51,520 bases of DNA from 2-01-FULL-45-10 sp964433975 (GTDB lineage Bacteria; Omnitrophota; Gorgyraeia; 2-01-FULL-45-10). The notes below the pieces were generated by a model. The model ran no database searches and was not told the origin of the DNA. It saw only the letters and a list, made by a program, of their open reading frames with translations. The stretch is from the NCBI GenBank assembly GCA_964433975.1, contig CAYSSS010000003.1:1-51520 (forward strand), read 5' to 3'. Every line of letters starts with the position of its first letter. The stretch's first letter is position 1. The position numbers and the translations under genes are program-made. Positions 16,262-24,105 of the stretch are shown here, piece after piece.

Positions 16262-17128
16262 ATGAAATATAATATCATAAAAAACTGGGGTGCGTCGCTG
16301 GGATTCATGAAGAAGAATCCTATTGTTATGATGCCTTTTGTCTTCATAGCTTTTATGGAACTCTTAGCGCTGGAATTTTTATATTTCTCTCCCAGGGTAC
16401 CGCTCTCATATATCGCAAATCCCATAATTCGTAAATTTTTCGGCGAAAACTTTATCCATTATCCGTTTGATCTTGTGCTGCTGCCGCGATTGTTCTATTA
16501 TCTGCAAGTGGCGATCTATGCGCTCGTGGGCGCTTTCCTGACCGCCGTGGCAGTGAATATATTCAAGAACTTTAGGGACGGCCTACCGGTCAAGGCGAAG
16601 GCGATGGTGAGAAATGCCCTTAAGAGTTACGCCTCTCTTGTAATCTACGCCCTCTTGGTCAGCGCTCTTATATTTGCTTTACAGAGAGCGGATACATTCA
16701 TCTTTTCAAAAGCCATGAGGCTGCTGGCGCGGATCCTGCCGATATCAATATCACCCGTTTACAAAATAGGTTTTACGCTTCTTTTATTCTTATCAAACAT
16801 TATTATGCAGACTTTTCTCATATGTACCATACCCATTATAGTTATACAGAAGACGTCGATACTAAAAGCCATTACCAGAAGTGTAATACTGGGTGCGCGT
16901 AATTTTTTTACTATCTTCGCTTTGATATTTTTGCCGTTTTTTATATACCTGCCTATAATATTTTTTAAAAGTTTTTCTACGCAGATCATGGATAGGATGT
17001 TTCCAGAAATAAATATATGCATTACGGTGGTTGGGGTACTCGTTACGATATTTCTGGATTCATTCGTTATCTTGTGTGTTTCGCAATTTATAATGGATAG
17101 GAAGAGCGTAGTGGAGAAGGTGGCGTGA
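16262..17128 (+). CDS. Polytopic membrane protein of unknown function
   Basis: 288 residues with about six hydrophobic segments (roughly 24-42, 80-100, 122-142, 165-188, 215-235, 245-268). The residues between them are basic on the cytoplasmic side. Composition and length recall DUF4013/YciC-like membrane proteins, but no diagnostic motif was found, so no family is claimed. It heads a five-gene operon that goes on to a TPR protein and a sigma-54 regulator, so a role as membrane partner of that sensory unit is possible. The ATG lies a few nucleotides from the predicted transcript start. Confidence 0.75.
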   Translation: MKYNIIKNWGASLGFMKKNPIVMMPFVFIAFMELLALEFLYFSPRVPLSYIANPIIRKFFGENFIHYPFDLVLLPRLFYYLQVAIYALVGAFLTAVAVNIFKNFRDGLPVKAKAMVRNALKSYASLVIYALLVSALIFALQRADTFIFSKAMRLLARILPISISPVYKIGFTLLLFLSNIIMQTFLICTIPIIVIQKTSILKAITRSVILGARNFFTIFALIFLPFFIYLPIIFFKSFSTQIMDRMFPEINICITVVGVLVTIFLDSFVILCVSQFIMDRKSVVEKVA

Positions 17129-18000
17129 AGAAGACGATATGGGCCATGGCCCTGGTGCTAATTACCGTGTACGCGGTTTTTGCCGTAATAGGAGCCCGAG
17201 GTGAGTACTCGGCCGAGAAACTTCTCTATGGCGCTATCAAGATGAATGAGAAGATCACCGCCAACCCTGATGTAGTCCCGCCTAAATTACTCAATGACAT
17301 AGAAAAGAAGATGAATAAGCTGCTGGAAAAGTATCCTGATACCGAAGTTGTAAAGACGGCAAATATAAAATTAGCGGAGTTTTATATAGCATACAAAAAA
17401 TACGATCAGGCGCTCGCTCAGGCCGATAAGATAATTAAAAAGTACGAGAAGAATCCGGCTATATTAAGTATGGCGTATTTTCTTAAAGGGGTCGCCTACG
17501 AGAAGCAGGATAAGTGGCCGAGTGCACTAAAAGAGTATCGCACGATACGCGACAAATATACGGATACGCAATTGGGCATGCAGATGCCCATCTATATAGC
17601 CAACTACTACTCTCGAAAGGGCAGGGAGGCCCAGGCAAAGGAAGCCTATGGTGAAGCGGCGAGATTTTATGAGAAGATCGAAAGAGAGAACAGCAAAAAG
17701 GCCCTAGGTTACATGGCGTCTCTATTTTTGATACAGACATACATAAAAGCCGATAATGTTGAGAGCGCGGGTAGGCAAGTGGAGGAGACTCTTAATAAAT
17801 ATTTTAGTCAAATGGCGATAATGCAGCTGTTACCGCTGGTAGAGAGTATAATCGTGACCAAACTTAATGAGCCGAACAAGGCGGTAGAAATTTATAAAAC
17901 CGTTCTTGCAAAATCCAAGGACGAAAAATTTAACAAAGTACTACAGAAGAGGATAGAAGAGCTATCAAAAGAGGGTTCTGTTAGTATACAAAAAAGTTAG
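17125..18000 (+). CDS. TPR-repeat protein with N-terminal membrane anchor
   Basis: 291 residues. GTG start in a 4-nt overlap with the preceding stop. An N-terminal hydrophobic segment (about 4-23) serves as signal anchor. The rest is helical TPR/Sel1-like: VKTANIKLAEFYIAYKKYDQALAQADKIIKKY, then AYFLKGVAYEKQDKWPSALKEYRTIRDKY, and further units, spanning about residues 75-280. TPR scaffolds in this position usually sit in the periplasm and mediate protein contacts. Its conserved pairing with the membrane protein before it and the regulator after it suggests a shared complex. Exact role unknown. Confidence 0.8.
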   Translation: MKKTIWAMALVLITVYAVFAVIGARGEYSAEKLLYGAIKMNEKITANPDVVPPKLLNDIEKKMNKLLEKYPDTEVVKTANIKLAEFYIAYKKYDQALAQADKIIKKYEKNPAILSMAYFLKGVAYEKQDKWPSALKEYRTIRDKYTDTQLGMQMPIYIANYYSRKGREAQAKEAYGEAARFYEKIERENSKKALGYMASLFLIQTYIKADNVESAGRQVEETLNKYFSQMAIMQLLPLVESIIVTKLNEPNKAVEIYKTVLAKSKDEKFNKVLQKRIEELSKEGSVSIQKS

Positions 18001-18037
18001 CAAGTTTTCGCTTGATTTATAAGATGGATGTGATAGG

Positions 18038-18322
18038 ATGAATGGAAATAATAATGGCAACGGAAAGACGCGTCTAAAAAAATTGACGCTGATGGGAAGG
18101 AAGTACCGAGGTATCATAAGTGAGATATCCAATCCCATAGATTCGACGAATCGGTTCATAAACCTTGCGTTGAATACAGTTGGGGATAATTCACAAGGAA
18201 GACAGTTCCTTCTGGAATCGAAGCAGGGGATCAGGAAGACGGCGGTTTTACTTAAAAGATTGAATGATTACTCGCAGAAGATAGAGAAAGAGATACTGGA
18301 GATGGCAAAGACAAATGGATAA
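18038..18322 (+). CDS. Orphan DHp (HisKA)-like protein lacking the phospho-histidine
   Basis: 94 residues: an Asn/Lys-rich start, then two helices that match the dimerisation/phosphotransfer domain of histidine kinases. SEISNPIDSTNRFINLAL (28-45) aligns with the usual H-E-(I/L)-N-N-P-L-D motif, and FLLESKQGIRKTAVLLKRLNDYSQ (about 57-80) is the second helix. The position of the phospho-accepting His is Ser28. There is no ATPase domain and no sensor domain. It overlaps the sigma-54 activator gene by 8 nt, so the two are coupled. I infer a dimeric adaptor or pseudokinase remnant that binds the degenerate receiver of the next protein. This homology is by eye and needs a profile search. Confidence 0.6.
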   Translation: MNGNNNGNGKTRLKKLTLMGRKYRGIISEISNPIDSTNRFINLALNTVGDNSQGRQFLLESKQGIRKTAVLLKRLNDYSQKIEKEILEMAKTNG

Positions 18323-19694
18323 ATCTCGGGTTCTTATAGTTAGCGGTGATAAGCTTACACAGAGATCCTTATACGAGCTGATATGCCGGCATGGCTATGA
18401 GGCGGCCATTACGCATTCCGTTAATGATGTCATGGCTCATCTCGATGAGAAGCTATGCCATGTCATCCTGGCTGATATAGACGGGGCTGATGACGTAGAG
18501 GTATTGAAGCTCATCAAGGATAAGGGGTATCCTTCTGAGATAATAACGATGGCCTCTCACGCCGATTCAATCGATAATATGAGCGATCTGGGTGCCGATT
18601 GTCTCATAATGCCGGTAGAAGACAAAAAGATACTCTCCTCGATCGAAAAGGCCTTATTAAAGGTATCCCACACCGAATCAAGACAGTCATTCCTGACGAA
18701 ACTACTCCATAAAGAGAGCACATTCCATGATCTAGTTGGGCAGAGCCAGTCCTTTAAAGATATATATTCTCTAGTAGACCGCATATCGAGCTCCAAGGCA
18801 ACGGTCCTTTTGCGCGGTGAGAGCGGCACGGGTAAGAGGATGGTGGCCAGAGCGATACATAAGGCTGACAAGAAGAGACGCGATAAGCCTTTTATGGAGA
18901 TATCCTGCGGGGCTCTTCCGCGCGATATCATCGAAAGCGAGCTCTTCGGCCACACGAAGGGGTCTTTTACGGGAGCCATAAATGAGCGCAAGGGGCGTTT
19001 TGAGTTGGCCCATGGCGGAACGGTCCTACTGGACGATATAGACTCTTTCTCGCTCGACCTGCAGGTAAAGCTCTTAAGGGTGCTCCAGCATAAGGAGTTC
19101 AAAAGGGTAGGGGACCACAAGACGATCAAAGTCGATGTCCGCTTCATAGTATCTACCAACCAGGACCTGGAGAAGGCGATAGCGGAGAAGAAGTTCAGGG
19201 AGGACTTATACTACCGCCTGAACGTCATATCTATCAATATTCCGCCATTAAGAAGCCGCAAAGAAGATCTTCCTCTATTAGTGAATCACTTCATGAGCCT
19301 TTATTCAAAAGAGAACCATAAAAAGATAAAACGCGTCTCTGATGAGACTATGCAGGTGCTGATGAACCACAGCTGGCCTGGAAACGTGAGAGAGCTAGAA
19401 AATATAGTGGAACGCGCCGTTATACTTGATACGGATGGCCTGATAGAGATCGACGATTTGCCTGAGCTATTAGTAGGTAGCACAATAGTCTATGCCGATA
19501 CGAGGATAAACAAGAATACGGGCGATGCCGTATCTTTGAAGGACGCTCTTAAAGAGCCTGAGATGGTATATATATTGAAGGTGATGAAAGAGGTGGGATG
19601 GAACAAAAAGAAGGCCGCCAGAAAATTAGGCGTCAACAGGACAACGCTCTATAATAAATTAAAGAAGTATAATCTTTTAGCCGAAGCAAAATAG
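18315..19694 (+). CDS. NtrC-family sigma-54 activator with degenerate receiver
   Basis: 459 residues in three parts. Receiver (1-115): phospho-acceptor Asp54 and Thr78 are kept, but the acidic pair after the first strand is Ser10-Gly11 and the conserved Lys is Met99. AAA+ domain (~135-375): Walker A GESGTGK (about 168-174), sigma-54-contact loop GSFTGA (about 216-221), Walker B LLDDID with Asp where Glu is usual, sensor STN, and arginine region FREDLYYRLNV. Fis-type HTH at 415-455 (KKKAARKLGVNRTTLYNKLKKY). It should activate RpoN promoters such as that at 11426. Lost pocket residues suggest control by partner binding rather than classical phosphorylation. Confidence 0.93.
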   Translation: MDKSRVLIVSGDKLTQRSLYELICRHGYEAAITHSVNDVMAHLDEKLCHVILADIDGADDVEVLKLIKDKGYPSEIITMASHADSIDNMSDLGADCLIMPVEDKKILSSIEKALLKVSHTESRQSFLTKLLHKESTFHDLVGQSQSFKDIYSLVDRISSSKATVLLRGESGTGKRMVARAIHKADKKRRDKPFMEISCGALPRDIIESELFGHTKGSFTGAINERKGRFELAHGGTVLLDDIDSFSLDLQVKLLRVLQHKEFKRVGDHKTIKVDVRFIVSTNQDLEKAIAEKKFREDLYYRLNVISINIPPLRSRKEDLPLLVNHFMSLYSKENHKKIKRVSDETMQVLMNHSWPGNVRELENIVERAVILDTDGLIEIDDLPELLVGSTIVYADTRINKNTGDAVSLKDALKEPEMVYILKVMKEVGWNKKKAARKLGVNRTTLYNKLKKYNLLAEAK

Positions 19695-19711
19695 ATAAGG
19701 CATAATAAATA

Positions 19712-20773
19712 ATGTTGTACAAAGATCTAAGCTTGGCGGGTCTTGTAAATCTCGAAGATTGGCAGAAGATACAGGATTCTTTCTCCGAAGCCCTCGAAGT
19801 AACCTTAAGGACCGTTTCCCTGGACGGCAAGCTACTCACCAAAATAAGCAGTCCTAGCAGGTACTCCAGCGAAATCATTCCAAAGATCAAAGACCAGGAT
19901 AATTTCTACGGGAACGATAAGCCTGAGGATGTCCAAAAGAAGCTCTCACAGGCCGCCCAGACCGGAGGCAGTATTAAAATGCCTTTCGGCGTGGAAATCT
20001 TTGTAATCCCGATAAAAGCGATCGGCAACAGGGATGTAGCCTATATGACGATAGGGCCGATCATCCTGAAGAGCCGTAAGGCCGATGCCGAATATGCCAA
20101 AGAGGCGCTAGAGGCAGGGATAAATATTGACGAGCTTACAGACGCCCTTATTGATATAAATGTATTTTCCTATAGTAAGGTATATTCTCTTGTAGGCCTT
20201 ATAAAAGACATATTTTCACATATGGCTCAGACAGGCTACCATAAGAAGAGGCTGGGAGAGATAGCTCCCGAGGTCGTAGAGCTCGACCCGCTATTTTCAA
20301 AGTACTATGAAGAGAAGATATTGAGCGCGATGCTTAAGACCTGCTCTTTGGCACTTAACGCGGACTCTGGCTCCGTGATGATAGTGGATAAAGCGACCGG
20401 GACTTTACATATAAGAGCCGCTTCAAAGCTCGATGATAAGATAGTCAATAGGACCAGTATAAAGATAGGGGAGGGGATAGCAGGACTTGCGGCGGCTACA
20501 GCAAAGCCTATTATACTGCCTCAAGACAAGGATAAGAACGGTCTTTCAGCTAAGATGAGAAGGGCCGATATAAGATCATCTATGATATTGCCTTTCAATA
20601 AAGGCGACAGCCATGACGTCTATGGCGTAATAAACCTCAATATCACGCGAAAGAATACCGCTTTTTCGGAAAGAGACATCTCTGTAGTAAAAGAGCTGGT
20701 CAATATGACCAGCATCGCATTAATTCCTCTGTATCAACAGCATCTCAATTCGGATTCTTCGAAAATAAAATAG
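19712..20773 (+). CDS. PocR-GAF sensory protein
   Basis: 353 residues. An N-terminal PocR ligand-binding domain (about 1-185) begins LVNLEDWQKIQDSFSEALEVT and includes IGPIIL near residue 120; the Cys cluster that many PocR domains carry is not seen. A GAF domain follows (about 205-345): SGSVMIVDKATGTLHIRAAS, then IGEGIAGLAAATAKPIIL and a late VINLNI strand. There is no output domain, so it probably works by contact with another protein, most simply the sigma-54 activator 17 nt upstream. The ligand is unknown; PocR domains are thought to bind small hydrocarbon-like molecules. It is the last gene of the + strand run and is convergent with the pseudopilin operon. Confidence 0.85.
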   Translation: MLYKDLSLAGLVNLEDWQKIQDSFSEALEVTLRTVSLDGKLLTKISSPSRYSSEIIPKIKDQDNFYGNDKPEDVQKKLSQAAQTGGSIKMPFGVEIFVIPIKAIGNRDVAYMTIGPIILKSRKADAEYAKEALEAGINIDELTDALIDINVFSYSKVYSLVGLIKDIFSHMAQTGYHKKRLGEIAPEVVELDPLFSKYYEEKILSAMLKTCSLALNADSGSVMIVDKATGTLHIRAASKLDDKIVNRTSIKIGEGIAGLAAATAKPIILPQDKDKNGLSAKMRRADIRSSMILPFNKGDSHDVYGVINLNITRKNTAFSERDISVVKELVNMTSIALIPLYQQHLNSDSSKIK

Positions 20774-20786
20774 AAAACATCGAATG

Positions 20787-21227
20787 TTAAAAAGAGATGA
20801 TGTCTCTTGATTCCATCTCCTTTCTTTCTTCGGTTGTGGGTAAGATAACATTCTTATCCTGAAGTACATCGGACTGATCTTTTTCAGCATCCATCTCAGG
20901 CGGGTTTTGTTGGGTGTCTTTTTGCTCCGCCTTTCGTTTCAGCCTCTCTTTATCGATTTGGGCGCATAACTCTTTATATGCTGTGCGCCTATCCTCGGCC
21001 TTCTTCGCGCTATCCTCTAATTCTTGTGGTGTTGGAATAGCGTTGGCTGGTATGCTGTAGCTCATGGGCACCCCTCCTTCGGTTGCGCCGGTATCCCACG
21101 CCGGGGACGATGTCGCTCGCGTGCTTATAGGGGTGCTGTCTTTAAGGACGTTTTCCATGTAGACAACCATAAATACAATGAATATTAAGACTATGATGAC
21201 CGCGATAGTAAAGTTTCTGATATTCAT
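20787..21227 (-). CDS. Unknown single-pass protein of a pseudopilin operon
   Basis: 146 residues: N-terminal membrane segment (about 7-26, AVIIVLIFIVFMVVYM), a Pro/Ser/Thr-rich stretch, then a highly charged Lys/Glu-rich helix (about 70-115) and an acidic end. No family was recognised. It is the last gene of the operon whose three upstream genes encode pseudopilin-like proteins, so it may be a pilus or secretion-machine accessory. The ATG follows GGGAGCGAT with usual spacing and lies 18 nt after the previous stop. Confidence 0.65.
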   Translation of the reverse strand: MNIRNFTIAVIIVLIFIVFMVVYMENVLKDSTPISTRATSSPAWDTGATEGGVPMSYSIPANAIPTPQELEDSAKKAEDRRTAYKELCAQIDKERLKRKAEQKDTQQNPPEMDAEKDQSDVLQDKNVILPTTEERKEMESRDIISF

Positions 21228-21245
21228 TTAAGGATCGCTCCCATT

Positions 21246-22514
21246 TTAGTACTCTTCCCACAGGACTTTTAGATAGACTATCCTGCCGTTACTGTCTCTC
21301 GATGGTGGAAAATATACCGGAGCCGCGAAAGCCAGCCTCTCATCATAATTATAGTCCTTGGTGTATCCGCTGATCCTGTCCCCTGTAGTGGCGTTAAATG
21401 TGCCTATAGGACCTCTTCTTTTCTGAGTGATGCCACCTAATATTGTCAAGGTCCCTTTGAGACCGAAAGTATAGTCCGCTACCGCGAAAGAACTATTTAA
21501 CGCTACTATATAAGCGTCGATCTCGATATTGAATGGAGCAGAGGAGTCGACATAGACATTATTCTGAGATACAAGCGCAAGCATGTCGGTGCTCGCGGGG
21601 TTTGTTTCTGGGTCATTGGCATACAATATGTTATTGACAACATAGATATTGTTGTTGGTCCCGACAGTTAGCTGACCGTTGAGTACGCCGGATATGTCCA
21701 CGTAGCCGTCATTAACAAAAAGAGCGTTATTCGTAGGCAATGGGACATTATAATTGACCCAGCTGTTATTGAAATTTGTAACGTTTATAGTCCCATCGGA
21801 GAGCAGCGTTACTATTGAATTTCCGGTTAAATACAACCCACCGGTTTGCTGTGCCGCGGTTTTTAAGGGAGTTATCAGGTCCATTGATGTCGGCAAAGAT
21901 ATGGAGGGAGCGCCAAGAGTAAGAGAACCCATGAAATCTGGATCGTCTTCCGGGGGGCCTCCGTGATAATAATTGATTTCAGGGTCGGTGCTGGATACAG
22001 GGCCGTTGAATGTAGGGTCTCCCGAAATATTTAGCTGGTCGTTGCTATGGAACGGACCGTTCAGAACGTCCCCGGTTATGAACCATATCGGCCTTAGGCC
22101 CCACCAGTAAAGCAGATCCTCGTTGTTGCTTAAATACCCGAACCTGGCGCACGATATCTGCCTGAGAGTCAAAGAGACGCTTTTGCTCATGCCTTTATAT
22201 ATGCCAGTGGAATATAACCTATATATAGGGAAGATGCCGCCCTGTATTTGCGATGCTGTAACCGAATATGTCCCGGATAAACCGCTTGCGAGCGTAAATG
22301 TTCCGGATGTAGAGCCGGTATTTCCTTCACGCAGGTCCATAAATTTTTTGGCGAGCCCCGCTTCAGCGATTTGGTGCGCTCTTATAGCGTTACAGGTCGA
22401 ATATGCCGCGGAGAGGTCATTTGAGCTGATAAGAAAGATAGCGCCTATGATGAATATGATAAGCGACGTTACGAGCATTGTGAAGAGCAGCGCGAAGCCT
22501 TTTTGTCTTTTCAT
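21246..22514 (-). CDS. PilX-like pilus assembly protein
   Basis: 422 residues. N-terminus KRQKGFALLFTMLVTSLIIFIIGAIFL resembles a type III (prepilin) leader with cleavage after Gly, but position +5 lacks the usual Glu, as in PilX-type minor pilins. The long C-terminal part, about 120-400, is Asn/Gly/Thr-rich beta structure with repeated short strands (GTINVTNFNNSWVNYN, ISGVLNGQLTVGTNNNIYVVNN), like the DUF4900-type proteins found with pseudopilins. Likely a minor pilin or surface-exposed tip component. It is third in an operon of minor pilin-like genes, 7 nt after the gene upstream. Confidence 0.75.
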   Translation of the reverse strand: MKRQKGFALLFTMLVTSLIIFIIGAIFLISSNDLSAAYSTCNAIRAHQIAEAGLAKKFMDLREGNTGSTSGTFTLASGLSGTYSVTASQIQGGIFPIYRLYSTGIYKGMSKSVSLTLRQISCARFGYLSNNEDLLYWWGLRPIWFITGDVLNGPFHSNDQLNISGDPTFNGPVSSTDPEINYYHGGPPEDDPDFMGSLTLGAPSISLPTSMDLITPLKTAAQQTGGLYLTGNSIVTLLSDGTINVTNFNNSWVNYNVPLPTNNALFVNDGYVDISGVLNGQLTVGTNNNIYVVNNILYANDPETNPASTDMLALVSQNNVYVDSSAPFNIEIDAYIVALNSSFAVADYTFGLKGTLTILGGITQKRRGPIGTFNATTGDRISGYTKDYNYDERLAFAAPVYFPPSRDSNGRIVYLKVLWEEY

Positions 22515-22521
22515 AATTAAT

Positions 22522-23058
22522 CTATTTTGGCGTATTTCTTAAATTGACATATGTTGACAGTGACCCAGAAACAGTGCCGCCGCCTATTTGTCTGGAAACA
22601 GAAATGTAGATTCCCACGGTCTCGTTATCGACATACTCAACCGGCTTCCAAAAACGCAGCGTGATGCTTGCGTCAGTGGGGGCGGTATATAGAGTTCTTT
22701 GCGATGGAAATAGTATGGGGCTTGCATAGACCACGGATTTACCGTTTAGAAAGTATCTTCTTGACTGGTTATCCGTACCGGTAAAGTCTATCTCGCTTCC
22801 CGTGGGGTTGACAACCGGAATGGTGAAAGATACAGCGCGGCGCAGCCCGGACATATCCGAACCTTCCTGTCTGCCGCGTATAATTTTTTGAAGAAGAACA
22901 TTCACATCTCTTTGCAGGTTTGCCGCTTCAAGGGTGGTGGTAAATATTGTCCTTGAGGTTATGAAGGTGCCATAGACAGATCCAAGTAATAGCACGGCCA
23001 CAACGCTCGCAACCAGAATCTCCGTTAACGTAAATCCGCTGTCTTTTGGTCTCATCAA
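22522..23058 (-). CDS. PilW-like minor pseudopilin
   Basis: 178 residues. A clear prepilin signal, DSGFTLTEILVASVVAVLLLGS, with cleavage after Gly8 and Glu at +5, which is needed for assembly. It is followed by a long N-terminal helix (TTLEAANLQRDVNVLLQKI) and a beta-rich C-terminal head. Such PilW/GspJ-like proteins form the tip of type IV pili or type II secretion pseudopili. ATG follows shortly after the stop of the preceding minor pilin gene (5 nt gap), so it is coupled with it. Confidence 0.88.
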   Translation of the reverse strand: MMRPKDSGFTLTEILVASVVAVLLLGSVYGTFITSRTIFTTTLEAANLQRDVNVLLQKIIRGRQEGSDMSGLRRAVSFTIPVVNPTGSEIDFTGTDNQSRRYFLNGKSVVYASPILFPSQRTLYTAPTDASITLRFWKPVEYVDNETVGIYISVSRQIGGGTVSGSLSTYVNLRNTPK

Positions 23059-23063
23059 ATATC

Positions 23064-23489
23064 CTAATTAGCCTGTGGATCGTTGGCGATATAGGTCCCG
23101 AGATACTCCCTGAACGTCTTGGTCTTTCCAAACAATAATTCGTTCCACCTGAGCTCAACAACCACTTTCTTATAGTACTGGGAAGGACTGGTGACGGTTA
23201 CCACCTGCGTCCCAGTAAAGTCATCTGTATAATTGTCGGGAGTGCCCCTCGAGTCGATGCTGACTGTTGATGTAGCGCTAATAATACTGGCGAAGGGTTT
23301 CCTGCGTAGATCTTCTATGGCTCTTTGCATAACATGGATAGACTGGACCTTGTGCCTTGCCAGGGAAGAGCCGATCTTGCTCATTACCATGACTTCGACA
23401 GTCGCCAGCCATACAAGCGTCAGAAGCGCAACGCTTAAGACAACTTCAGTCAGAGTTAATCCCGACCTATAACTACGTTTTGAACTCAT
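23064..23489 (-). CDS. PilV/GspI-like minor pseudopilin
   Basis: 141 residues. Prepilin signal RSGLTLTEVVLSVALLTLVWLATVEV: cleavage after Gly9, Glu at +5, then the hydrophobic helix. The remaining ~100 residues are a small globular head. Family: PilV/GspI type by size and place in the operon. It heads the four-gene operon. The ATG is 6 nt downstream of a good -10 box and has no Shine-Dalgarno, so the mRNA probably starts at the start codon. No major pilin, ATPase or secretin gene is in the window, so the rest of the machine must be elsewhere. Confidence 0.85.
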   Translation of the reverse strand: MSSKRSYRSGLTLTEVVLSVALLTLVWLATVEVMVMSKIGSSLARHKVQSIHVMQRAIEDLRRKPFASIISATSTVSIDSRGTPDNYTDDFTGTQVVTVTSPSQYYKKVVVELRWNELLFGKTKTFREYLGTYIANDPQAN

Positions 23490-23495
23490 AATAAA

Positions 23496-23524
23496 AGTAT
23501 ATAGAGCTTGGTAGGGAAAGGCAA
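23496..23524 (-). promoter_or_regulatory. Sigma-70 promoter of the pseudopilin operon
   Basis: On the minus strand: TTGCCT, 17 nt, TATACT. The -10 box ends 6 nt before the ATG at 23489, so transcription would begin at or next to the start codon. The same hexamers and spacing recur at 33538-33566. Confidence 0.6.
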
Positions 23525-23541
23525 GATAAATTTTATATTAA

Positions 23542-23606
23542 TTGACTATATGTGAAGCGCGTGATATACTTTTGAGTAAATACTCAAAACATAACCTGTG
23601 TATAAT
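23542..23606 (+). promoter_or_regulatory. Promoter(s) and perfect palindromic operator of the DUF134 gene
   Basis: TTGACT-N16-TATACT (23542-23569) is followed at once by a perfect inverted repeat with 9-nt arms TTTTGAGTA / TACTCAAAA around AA (23570-23589). A second -10, TATAAT, lies at 23601-23606. The palindrome covers the start site of the first promoter and the -35 region of the second, a position suited to repression. Autoregulation by the DUF134 protein is inference. Confidence 0.6.
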
Positions 23607-23628
23607 TTTTCTAAAATAGGTATTTTAA

Positions 23629-23925
23629 ATGATAGGCAGACCGATAAAGTCCAGAATCGTGCTAAAGAACCCTGACACAAAGCAGTTCAGTCCCAGGGGC
23701 CATAGGGGCAGGCCCGGGTATAATGAGCTGAAGGTAGAGGAGTTTGAAGCGGTAAGGCTGATAGATCATATAGGCCTGAAACAGGCCGAGGCGGCCCAAT
23801 CTATGGGCATAAGCCAGCAGACATTCTCAAGGGTCTTGAGGAATGCCAGGAAGAGCCTGGCAGAAGCCCTGGTACTGGGGCATATAATCAAGGTAAGCGG
23901 GGGAGTCTTCAGAATTGAAAAATAG
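23629..23925 (+). CDS. DUF134 family DNA-binding protein
   Basis: 98 residues. Starts GRPIKSRIV and has the family signature LKVEEFEAVRLIDHIGLKQAEAAQSMGISQQTFSRVL, where residues ~50-70 form a helix-turn-helix, then ARKSLAEALVLGHIIKVSGGVF. Length matches the family (about 95-130). DUF134 proteins are small putative transcription factors common in anaerobes, often beside iron-sulfur or nitrogenase-cofactor-like small proteins. Here the neighbour is a tiny lipoprotein instead. The gene has its own promoter and a perfect palindrome that may be its operator. AGGTA lies 8 nt upstream of the ATG. Confidence 0.9.
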   Translation: MIGRPIKSRIVLKNPDTKQFSPRGHRGRPGYNELKVEEFEAVRLIDHIGLKQAEAAQSMGISQQTFSRVLRNARKSLAEALVLGHIIKVSGGVFRIEK

Positions 23926-24055
23926 TCTCAAAGTAGCGGTTCTTATAGCGCTACTAATACTTACCGCCATATCAATGTCCGGATGCGTTTCAATCCCAAT
24001 CCCGAGTTCATTACCACTGCCTAACAACATCCCTATCCTAAGCATGTTCATCTGA
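23915..24055 (+). CDS. Small predicted lipoprotein (46 residues)
   Basis: TTG start overlapping the end of the DUF134 gene by 11 nt, with GGGGGAG about 10 nt upstream. The product begins MKNSLKVAVLIALLILTA and has a lipoprotein-type Cys at about residue 24 (ISMSGC), followed by a short Pro/Ser-rich, Ile/Leu-rich tail (VSIPIPSSLPLPNNIPILSMFI). The signal sequence pattern (two Lys, a hydrophobic core, Ser-Gly-Cys) is convincing, although Met at -3 is not the most common lipobox residue. Coupling to the regulator suggests joint expression. Function unknown. Confidence 0.5.
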   Translation: MKNSLKVAVLIALLILTAISMSGCVSIPIPSSLPLPNNIPILSMFI

Positions 24056-24105
24056 TGTCCTAAGTTAACATTGACATATTGCATCTCGTGAGGTATATTT
24101 CAGAT

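Noticed and set aside
21098..21116. Stretch resembling the PEP-CTERM coding DNA (GACGATGTCGCT) inside the unknown protein gene at 20787-21227
   Set aside because: It is on the opposite strand relative to the coding direction and only about 17 bases match; chance or shared repeat origin cannot be separated.
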